Assembly: GCA_964564475.1 (NCBI GenBank)
Contig: CAZMBM010000068.1
Span: 1 to 11,458 of the forward strand
Reading direction: 5' to 3'
DNA: 11,458 bases
From: CG1-02-35-72 sp964564475
GTDB taxonomy: Bacteria; Bacteroidota; Bacteroidia; Flavobacteriales; Flavobacteriaceae
Each line of letters opens with the position of its first letter. Positions within the stretch are counted from its first letter, which is position 1. The translations under genes were made by a program, and so were the position numbers. Under the pieces are notes generated by a model. That model had not been told where the DNA came from. It saw nothing but the letters and a program-made list of their open reading frames with translations, and ran no database searches. Shown piece by piece: positions 5,532-11,458 of the stretch.

Positions 5532-7151
5532 ATGAAACCGACTTTATTTTTTGCCTTGTTCTTGATGATAAGTTTGGCTGCGCATTCCCAAAAAAAACAA
5601 GCTATTTTATTTAAAATTGACGGCCAACCACAACTGGTTTCCGATTTTGAAAAGAGTTATACAAAAAATATTGATATTGTAGCAGATTCTAGTCAGAAGG
5701 AGATTAAAAACTACCTCGACTTATACATAGATTACAAGCTAAAAGTACTGGAGGCTTATAGGTTTAAAATTGATACTATTGATACTTTTAAAGGCGAGTT
5801 GTCACGCTACAAACAGCAATTGATGACACCTTATCTAAAAGATTCAACGGCCTTAGAAAATCTGGCTAAGGAAGCGTACGAACGCACAAAATACGAAGTG
5901 AACGTCAGTCATATTCTTATCCGTGTAGATGAAAATGCATCACCAAAAGATACACTAGCGGCCTACAAATTAATTACGAAAGCTCAAAAAGCTGTTTTAG
6001 ACGGACAGAAATTTTCTGCAGTTGCTGTCAAATACTCTCAAGATCCTTCGGTAAAGAGAAACAACGGAAATTTGGGTTATTTTAAAGTTTTTAAAATGGT
6101 CTATCCGTTTGAAAATGCGGCTTATAACACACCTGTAGGCAACATATCACCCATTTTTAGAACGCGTTTTGGCTACCATATTTTAAAAGTAAACGATAAA
6201 CGTTTGTCAAAAGGCGAAATAGAAGTGGCGCATATTATGCTTAAAAATACCGATAGTCTTTCTACGGCGACTAACGCGTTAAAAATAGACAGTATTTATA
6301 CAAAACTTAAAAATGGGGCTAAGTTTTCTGAATTGGCCAAAAAATACTCTCAAGATCCCGGTTCGGCCAAAAATGGCGGAAGACTCCCAAAATTTTCGGT
6401 AGGAAAGGTAATTAAAAAATTTTCCGATGAATCTTTTGCCTTAGAAAAGGCAGGAGATTTTTCAAAGCCCTTTAAAACGTCGTTTGGTTGGCATATTGTA
6501 ACATTATTAAAAAAGTTTCCGGTAAAAACTTATGATGAGATGCGCCCCCAATTGTTAGGCGAAGTAAAAAGAGGTGACCGTGCAAATAAAATAGAAAAAA
6601 CAGTTATTGAAAAACTTAAGAAAAATTATACCGTTACTGTCTATAAATCGGCTTTAGCCGATTTTGACAAACCAAATTGGTACAAAAATAAAGACAGTTT
6701 AAATCAGCCCCTATTAAAGGTTCAAGACAGTCTTTTTACACAAAAAGATTTTGTGGTATATTTAGAGTTTAAAAATATTAAAAAGTACGTCTCACAAGCT
6801 GTTTTTAATCAATTTAAAGACAGAAAAATAATAGACTATTACAAGGCGCATTTAGAGAGAACAAACAGTGAATATGCCGCCTCTGTTAAAGAATTTAGAG
6901 AAGGCCTTTTATTGTTTGATGTTATGCAAAAACAAGTCTGGCAAAAAGCAAAAACAGACAGTGTCGGTTTAAAGGCTTTTTACATGCTCAACAGAATAAA
7001 GTACCCAAAAGATTTTAAAAATCATAGGGGAGAGGTTATGAATGATTACCAAAACTATTTAGAAAAGAATTGGTTGGCCACCTTGCGCAAAAAACATCAG
7101 TTAGAAATTAATAAAAGAGCGCTTAAAAAATTGATAAAAAAATATAAATAA
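5532..7151 (+). CDS. Periplasmic peptidyl-prolyl isomerase with two parvulin domains (PpiC/SurA-like)
   Basis: This 539-residue exported protein begins with a signal peptide, MKPTLFFALFLMISLAAHSQ, probably cut around residues 19-20. An N-terminal chaperone-type region (about 21-120) precedes parvulin domain 1 (about 124-222, from VSHILIRV to FGYHILKV). Parvulin domain 2 follows (about 231-328, from EVAHIMLK to FGWHIVTL). Both contain KYSQDP and the terminal F-G-x-H-I strand. The rest (330-539) is a lysine-rich, largely helical C-terminal region. The layout parallels SurA with a longer C-terminus. It probably helps outer-membrane protein biogenesis in the periplasm. It is the first of four tightly packed genes, and its TAA stop directly abuts the next start in the same frame. 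Confidence 0.9.
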   Translation: MKPTLFFALFLMISLAAHSQKKQAILFKIDGQPQLVSDFEKSYTKNIDIVADSSQKEIKNYLDLYIDYKLKVLEAYRFKIDTIDTFKGELSRYKQQLMTPYLKDSTALENLAKEAYERTKYEVNVSHILIRVDENASPKDTLAAYKLITKAQKAVLDGQKFSAVAVKYSQDPSVKRNNGNLGYFKVFKMVYPFENAAYNTPVGNISPIFRTRFGYHILKVNDKRLSKGEIEVAHIMLKNTDSLSTATNALKIDSIYTKLKNGAKFSELAKKYSQDPGSAKNGGRLPKFSVGKVIKKFSDESFALEKAGDFSKPFKTSFGWHIVTLLKKFPVKTYDEMRPQLLGEVKRGDRANKIEKTVIEKLKKNYTVTVYKSALADFDKPNWYKNKDSLNQPLLKVQDSLFTQKDFVVYLEFKNIKKYVSQAVFNQFKDRKIIDYYKAHLERTNSEYAASVKEFREGLLLFDVMQKQVWQKAKTDSVGLKAFYMLNRIKYPKDFKNHRGEVMNDYQNYLEKNWLATLRKKHQLEINKRALKKLIKKYK

Positions 7152-8021
7152 TTGAAATATTTCTTCTACATATGGGTTTTGATTTTTGGACTTTTCACCT
7201 TGTATTCATGCGAGTATTTTACGCTTAAAAAGAAAGATAAAAACCCTGTATTAGCGAGAGTTTATGACGAATATTTGCGTTTAAACGATATTAAAACAAT
7301 TATTCCGAAGCAGATATCAAGAGAAGACAGTTTGGTCTTTGTTAACAATTATACAAATACTTGGGCACGTCAAAAATTGTTGCTAAAGAAAGCAAAATTA
7401 AACCTGGATCAAGAGAAATTGACCTTTGATATTTTGGTCGAAAAATACAAAGAAGATTTATACATAAACAAATACAAAGAGGCCGTTGTTAAGCAGTATT
7501 TAGATACAGTAGTTACAGAAAAAGACATTTTAAACTTTTACACAAAAAACAAACAAAACTTTAAACTAAACGAAATTTTGGTGCAATTAAAATTCATTCA
7601 GTTTGGCAATGATGTTTTAAACCCAAATGAATTTATAAAGCTTTTTAAATCAGATAAGAAAGAAGATTTAGAAAAACTAGACGACTTGAGTTTACAACTA
7701 AAATCGGCTTCACTAAACGACTCTATGTGGATTCGTTATAGCGATGTTTTAAATAAAATACCTTTCTTAAAAGAAGAAGAAACCGACAAAATCTTAAAAA
7801 AATCACATATCATACAAAAGAAAGATAGTTTAGGCTTATATTTGGTGGCTATAAAAGACGTATTAAGACGCAATGATTTAGCACCCATAAGTTATATATC
7901 TCCAACCATTAAAGAAATAATTTTACACAAAAGAAAATTAAATTTAATTAAGAATTTAGAAGAAACATTAACAAAAGATGCAATTAAGAATAAAGAATTT
8001 GAAATTTTTACAGAAAACTAA
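7152..8021 (+). CDS. Putative lipoprotein, SurA_N-like chaperone without a parvulin domain
   Basis: This 289-residue protein starts at TTG. Translation cannot begin earlier because the preceding in-frame codon is the TAA of the upstream gene. The first in-frame ATG lies about 190 codons in, well past the signal sequence. The N-terminus KYFFYIWVLIFGLFTLYSC forms a lipoprotein signal with the lipidated cysteine at residue 20. The stretch NPVLARVYDEYLRLNDIKTIIP (31-52) resembles the first conserved segment of SurA N-terminal domains. The rest is helical and charged, without a recognisable rotamase motif. Co-transcription between a PPIase and SurA suggests it is a membrane-anchored partner or chaperone of the same pathway. 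That role is inferred. It overlaps surA by 44 nt. Confidence 0.8.
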   Translation: MKYFFYIWVLIFGLFTLYSCEYFTLKKKDKNPVLARVYDEYLRLNDIKTIIPKQISREDSLVFVNNYTNTWARQKLLLKKAKLNLDQEKLTFDILVEKYKEDLYINKYKEAVVKQYLDTVVTEKDILNFYTKNKQNFKLNEILVQLKFIQFGNDVLNPNEFIKLFKSDKKEDLEKLDDLSLQLKSASLNDSMWIRYSDVLNKIPFLKEEETDKILKKSHIIQKKDSLGLYLVAIKDVLRRNDLAPISYISPTIKEIILHKRKLNLIKNLEETLTKDAIKNKEFEIFTEN

Positions 8022-9363
8022 ATATATTTTAATAATTCTAGCTTTTTTTAGTGTTGCCACATCGGTAGCGCAGAACAAAGTTAAAGTTGACGGTGTAGCT
8101 GTAGTTGTTGGTAAGAATATTGTTTTAGACAGTGATATTGAAGTTTATAGAAAAGAATTAGAATCACAGAGTGATAATAAAGTAACCATTTCTAACTGCG
8201 AAATGTTAGAACAGGTTTTAAAAAGAAAACTGCTGGCACACCATGCTGTGATTGACAGTATTGAAGTCTCTGATGAAGAAATAAATCAAAGTGTTGAAAG
8301 AAAAATTAACAACTTTAAAGAACAATTGGGCTCAGAAAAAAAGATTGTAGAATTCTATGGTTTTAACAGTATTGAAGACTTTAGAAAAGAATTTTTTAAC
8401 GTCGAAAAAGAAGCCGCATTGATATCTAAAATGCAAAATAAAATTGCCGATAAAGTAAATGTAACACCCGAAGAAGTTCGCAATTATTTTAAAAGTCTCG
8501 AAAAGAAAGGAGAGCTTCCCAATTTTGGCGCCGAGATTGTTTTAGAACAAATTGTGTTAAACGTAACGCCTTCTAAAGAGGCCATAGCCGATGTCATTAA
8601 GCGCTTAAAAGAATATAAAAAAGAAGTAGAAGACGGCGCCAGTTTTAGAATGAAAGCCATTTTGTATTCGCAAGACCCTGCTGTTACAACACCTCAAGGC
8701 GATATTTATACTATTAACCGTCAGAGCGGATTTGTAAAAGAATTTAAAGAAGCCGCCTTTAGCTTAGACGAAGGTGAAGTGTCAGAACCGTTTAAGTCAG
8801 AATTTGGATATCACATACTCAAGGTAGAAAAAATTAAAGGTAAAAACCGCGATGTAAGACATATTTTATTACAACCCGAAATTGATGAAAAAAGTCTCGA
8901 AAAGTCTAAAGATTCACTCCAAAAAATTAAAGACGATATAATTTTAAAGAAAATTACTTTTGAAAATGCCGCCTTTAAATATTCATCAGATAAAGAGACA
9001 AAAAACAATTACGGGCTGCTTATTAATCCTATGACGAGCGATAGTAAATTTGATTTAACACGTATGGATCCAACCCTTTATGCACGTGTAAGTAACTTGT
9101 CTAAAGGCGAGATGACTCCTGTGTTTTATGACGAGTCGCGTTCCGGCGAAAAAATGTATAAAGTTATACTGATGAAAGATAAAATCCCATCGCATAAAGC
9201 AGATTTGGTAAAGGACTACGAAAAAATTCAAAGCCTTGCTCTTCAGAAAAAAAGACAGGAAACAATAGATAAATGGGTAAGAGAAAATATTGTTGATACC
9301 TATATAAAAGTGCATGAAACATATAAAAAGTGTAACTTTGAATTTAATTGGAATAAAAATTAA
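7978..9363 (+). CDS. surA: Periplasmic chaperone/peptidyl-prolyl isomerase SurA
   Basis: SurA escorts unfolded outer-membrane proteins across the periplasm. The 461-residue product has a signal peptide ending near FFSVATSVA-Q (cut about 31/32). An N-terminal chaperone domain begins VDGVAVVVGKNIVLDSDIE (about 37-55) and runs to about 175. The first parvulin domain spans about 183-284 and ends FGYHILKV. The second, about 291-398, begins RDVRHILLQ but is degenerate further on. A C-terminal helix (about 405-440) completes the SurA order N-P1-P2-C. The ATG at 7978 lies inside the preceding gene. A TTG at 7999, seven codons later, would give a more typical short signal-peptide N-region, so the true start is uncertain. 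moxR follows after 8 nt. Confidence 0.92.
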   Translation: MQLRIKNLKFLQKTKYILIILAFFSVATSVAQNKVKVDGVAVVVGKNIVLDSDIEVYRKELESQSDNKVTISNCEMLEQVLKRKLLAHHAVIDSIEVSDEEINQSVERKINNFKEQLGSEKKIVEFYGFNSIEDFRKEFFNVEKEAALISKMQNKIADKVNVTPEEVRNYFKSLEKKGELPNFGAEIVLEQIVLNVTPSKEAIADVIKRLKEYKKEVEDGASFRMKAILYSQDPAVTTPQGDIYTINRQSGFVKEFKEAAFSLDEGEVSEPFKSEFGYHILKVEKIKGKNRDVRHILLQPEIDEKSLEKSKDSLQKIKDDIILKKITFENAAFKYSSDKETKNNYGLLINPMTSDSKFDLTRMDPTLYARVSNLSKGEMTPVFYDESRSGEKMYKVILMKDKIPSHKADLVKDYEKIQSLALQKKRQETIDKWVRENIVDTYIKVHETYKKCNFEFNWNKN

Positions 9364-9371
9364 CCAAAAAT

Positions 9372-10325
9372 ATGTCTGACGTTGCCGCAATTAAAACTTT
9401 AATAACTAAATACAAAGCCTTAAAAAAAGAGATAGCAAAAATCATTGTTGGCCAAGAAGAGGCTGTAGATTATCTCTTAATTTCTATACTAACAGGTAAG
9501 CACTCACTTTTAATTGGTGTCCCGGGTTTGGCCAAAACGCTTTTGGTAAATACCATAGCACAAGCTATAGGTCTAGAATTTAAACGCATACAGTTTACAC
9601 CCGATTTAATGCCTAGCGACATTATTGGGAGTGAAATTTTAGGAGAGAACAGACAATTTAAATTTTTAAAAGGGCCAATATTTTCAAATATCATCTTAGC
9701 AGATGAAATTAATCGCACGCCACCAAAAACGCAAGCAGCGCTTTTAGAAGCCATGCAAGAACACAGTGTAACTGTGGCAGGTATTTGCCATAATATACAA
9801 AAGCCTTTCTTTGTTTTAGCCACACAAAATCCTATTGAACAAGAAGGGACTTATCCGTTACCCGAGGCACAACTAGACCGGTTTATATTTTCAATCGTTT
9901 TAGATTACCCTTCGTTAAAAGAAGAAATAGCCATTGTTAAAAGTACCACAGCGGGCAATCAAGAAAAAGTTAGGCCTTTATTCTCGGCTCAAGAAATATT
10001 AGATTATCAAAAGTTAATTAGTAAAATTCCTGTAGCCGACAACGTAGTAGAATACGCTGTAAAGCTGGTGTCCAAAACACGTCCTAAGACCAGAAATGCC
10101 CCTAAAAATATTAGAGAGTACTTAGATTGGGGCGCAGGGCCGCGCGCTTCTCAAAACCTTATTGTCGCCGCCAAAGCCTATGCGGTTATTCACGGTAAAT
10201 TTTCGCCCGATATAGAAGATGTTCAGGCCATAGCCTTTGCTGTTTTGCGTCATCGAATAGTCAAAAATTATAAGGCAGAAGCCGACGGTTTAACCGAAGA
10301 ACGCATTATTAAATCACTATTTTAG
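9372..10325 (+). CDS. MoxR-family AAA+ ATPase
   Basis: This cytoplasmic AAA+ ATPase of 317 residues is full length for the MoxR family. Visible elements are IVGQEEAVDYLL (25-36), Walker A GVPGLAKT (49-56), the F-T-P-D-L-M-P-S-D segment (75-83), Walker B ILADEIN with R-T-P-P-K (108-119), sensor 1 ATQNP (150-154) and the arginine-finger motif EAQLDRF (165-171). A C-terminal lid follows, with WGAGPRAS as sensor 2. MoxR proteins act as chaperone-like remodelers, often with VWA-domain partners. No DUF58 or VWA gene is seen here. Instead it closes the SurA operon, which points to an envelope-related task, though this is inference. No terminator is apparent before the rpsA promoter. Confidence 0.93.
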   Translation: MSDVAAIKTLITKYKALKKEIAKIIVGQEEAVDYLLISILTGKHSLLIGVPGLAKTLLVNTIAQAIGLEFKRIQFTPDLMPSDIIGSEILGENRQFKFLKGPIFSNIILADEINRTPPKTQAALLEAMQEHSVTVAGICHNIQKPFFVLATQNPIEQEGTYPLPEAQLDRFIFSIVLDYPSLKEEIAIVKSTTAGNQEKVRPLFSAQEILDYQKLISKIPVADNVVEYAVKLVSKTRPKTRNAPKNIREYLDWGAGPRASQNLIVAAKAYAVIHGKFSPDIEDVQAIAFAVLRHRIVKNYKAEADGLTEERIIKSLF

Positions 10326-10365
10326 TTTTACAAATTTCACACTACTTATTTAATGAAAATAGTTG

Positions 10366-10378
10366 TATATTTGCACGC
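10366..10378 (+). promoter_or_regulatory. Promoter (-7 element) of rpsA
   Basis: TATATTTG at 10366-10373 fits TAnnTTTG exactly and continues as TATATTTGCACGC, identical over 13 nt to the tRNA-Met promoter. The -33 position at N19 reads TACT and is not recognisable. Transcription would start near 10380, leaving a leader of about 117 nt. Confidence 0.65.
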
Positions 10379-10393
10379 CTTTTTTCGAGTAGT

Positions 10394-10459
10394 GGATTTT
10401 AAAAAGGAAAAACTAAAATAAAAACAAGACTCTTGTTGCTTTAAGTCGTTTAAAAATCC
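10394..10459 (+). promoter_or_regulatory. Possible structured 5' leader of rpsA
   Basis: Within the leader, AACAAG (10423-10428) and CTTGTT (10432-10437) form a 6-bp hairpin with the loop ACT. It is enclosed by a possible long-range pairing of GGATTTT (10394-10400) with AAAATCC (10453-10459). S1 represses its own translation in E. coli, so a leader structure would make sense, but the A/T-rich outer pairing may be chance. Confidence 0.3.
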
Positions 10460-10496
10460 TGTAAAACAATAAGATACAAAAACAAATCTCAGCAAA

Positions 10497-11458
10497 ATGG
10501 CTGAAAAAGAAACAGAAAAAGTAGCCGACACAAATGACGCTACGCCAGAAAAAGCAGTAGAAACTACAAAAACAACTGCTAAAAAAGATACAAAAACAAA
10601 AAAAGAGACGACTGAGGAAGCTAAAGCAGCTACCAAAAAGGCTCCTGCGAAAGCTAAAAAAACGACAACCAAAACTAAAGAAAAAGTGAAAGTTGATGTT
10701 GTAGCCGAAGTAGAAACACCTGCTGAAGAAACCAAAGTAGCTAAAAAAGTAGAAGCAGCCGAGGTGACAGATAAAGAAACTGTAGAAGAAGTAAAAACCG
10801 AAGAGACAGTTCAAGATTCACAAGCCTTTTTAGATAATTTTGATTGGCATAAATACGAAGAAGGTATTGAAGCTGTTGATGAAGATAAACTGGTAGCTTT
10901 TGACAAAGCTTTGGAGGGAACTTCTGGGTTTGTAGATGAACGTCAGGTAATTGAAGGTGTTGTCGTACGCATGACCGATAGAGAAGCTATTATCGATATC
11001 AATTCAAAATCTGAAGGTGTTATTTCTCTAAATGAATTTAGATACAATCCCGATTTAAAAGTAGGTGATACGGTTGAAGTCTTGGTTGATAAACGCGAAG
11101 ACAGTACAGGTCAATTGGTCCTGTCACATAAAAAAGCACGTGTTATAAAAGCTTGGGATCGTGTTAACAATGCTCACGAAACAGGCGAAATTGTTAACGG
11201 CTTTGTTAAATGCCGTACCAAAGGCGGTATGATTGTAGATGTATTTGGTCTTGAAGCCTTCTTGCCCGGTTCTCAAATTGACGTCAAACCTATTAGAGAT
11301 TATGACCAGTTTGTTGAAAAAACAATGGAATTTAAAGTGGTTAAAATCAATCACGAATTTAAAAACGTTGTGGTATCGCATAAAGCCCTTATCGAAGCCG
11401 ACCTCGAATTACAAAAACGCGAAATTATTGGCCAATTAGAAAAAGGTCAAGTTTTAGA
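10497..11458 (+). CDS. rpsA: 30S ribosomal protein S1, N-terminal part (cut by window end)
   Basis: The reading frame is open from the ATG at 10497 to the window edge, giving 320 full codons; the family is usually around 550-650 residues. S1 binds mRNA on the 30S subunit through repeated S1 (OB-fold) domains. Residues 1-108 are a low-complexity tail rich in Lys, Glu, Thr, Ala and Val. The conserved part begins FLDNFDWHKYEEGI at 111. S1 domain 1 spans about 151-214 (EGVVVRMTDREAIIDINSKS to LVLSHKKA) and domain 2 about 231-297 (GEIVNGFVKCRTKGGMIVDV to VVVSHKAL). A third should begin at the edge. The start lacks a Shine-Dalgarno sequence and sits in an A-rich context, as usual for this phylum. 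The long tail is the unusual part. Confidence 0.95.
   Translation, partial: MAEKETEKVADTNDATPEKAVETTKTTAKKDTKTKKETTEEAKAATKKAPAKAKKTTTKTKEKVKVDVVAEVETPAEETKVAKKVEAAEVTDKETVEEVKTEETVQDSQAFLDNFDWHKYEEGIEAVDEDKLVAFDKALEGTSGFVDERQVIEGVVVRMTDREAIIDINSKSEGVISLNEFRYNPDLKVGDTVEVLVDKREDSTGQLVLSHKKARVIKAWDRVNNAHETGEIVNGFVKCRTKGGMIVDVFGLEAFLPGSQIDVKPIRDYDQFVEKTMEFKVVKINHEFKNVVVSHKALIEADLELQKREIIGQLEKGQVL

Noticed and set aside
5532..8021. A single long gene broken by a nonsense mutation at 7149
   Set aside because: The segment right after the TAA encodes a lipoprotein signal peptide with a lipobox cysteine, so it is a separate gene. The upstream product already ends as a complete protein.
9055..9390. 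Minus-strand open frame opposite the end of surA
   Set aside because: It is rich in Phe, Ile and Tyr as expected from the complement of lysine/glutamate-rich coding DNA; no promoter or family resemblance was seen.
10346..10814. Minus-strand open frames rich in Ser/Phe/Val or Cys/Phe opposite rpsA
   Set aside because: They are antisense shadows of the low-complexity rpsA tail, have no homology I recognise, and overlap a solid conserved gene and its promoter.
1..11458. CRISPR array, insertion sequence, integrase or defence module
   Set aside because: No regularly spaced repeats, transposase motifs or terminal inverted repeats were seen. Nearly all sequence is accounted for by conserved core genes.

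Overview
The window comes from a low-GC member of the Bacteroidetes, most probably Flavobacteriia. Four things support this. The protein set is typical of the group: a START_2-type small protein, an HU with the GFGSWSVSRRAARDGRNPQTG core, a short RecQ, and a three-gene SurA/PpiC set. Several intergenic regions carry the Bacteroidetes sigma-A promoter form TTTG-N19-TAnnTTTG. Start codons lack Shine-Dalgarno sequences and are preceded by A/T-rich leaders. Signal peptides end in A-Q or S-Q. I see no mobile element, CRISPR array, prophage or defence island. The window reads as conserved core chromosome.

Layout. Positions 3-76 hold a minus-strand tRNA-Met(CAT) with a well-formed promoter at 101-131. 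A plus-strand START-like gene (221-601) runs tail-to-tail into a minus-strand yqgE/algH gene (598-1155). Upstream of yqgE on the same strand lies an HU-type nucleoid protein gene (1251-1523), with its own terminator (1198-1224) and its own promoter (1577-1607). A compact minus-strand operon follows, read as P-loop ATPase/kinase (4571-5101), recQ (2664-4565), fmt (1711-2655), with gaps of only 5 and 8 bases. At about 5102-5176 transcription diverges. On the plus strand come a DUF493/YbeD-like gene (5177-5461) and then a tightly packed four-gene operon: a two-parvulin periplasmic PPIase (5532-7151), a SurA_N-like lipoprotein starting at TTG (7152-8021), SurA (7978-9363) and a MoxR-type AAA+ ATPase (9372-10325). 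The window ends inside rpsA (10497 to the edge), which has its own promoter and a leader of about 120 nt.

How the parts work together. The plus-strand operon looks like an envelope-proteostasis unit: three related periplasmic chaperones or isomerases that probably escort outer-membrane proteins, co-transcribed with a cytoplasmic MoxR ATPase. The minus-strand operon joins DNA repair (RecQ) to initiator-tRNA formylation (Fmt), with an uncharacterised NadR-like P-loop protein in front. The flanks are translation and nucleoid genes (tRNA-Met, HU, rpsA).

No clearly new system is visible. The points most worth a second look are: the lysine/threonine-rich S1 N-terminal tail; the in-frame TAA-TTG junction between two chaperone genes; the RecQ whose zinc motif lies about 160 residues further along than in E. 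coli; a 7-3-7 palindrome on the HU promoter; and a 13-nt promoter block shared by tRNA-Met and rpsA. No gene-free stretch exceeds 300 bases; the longest are 1524-1710, 10326-10496 and 77-220.
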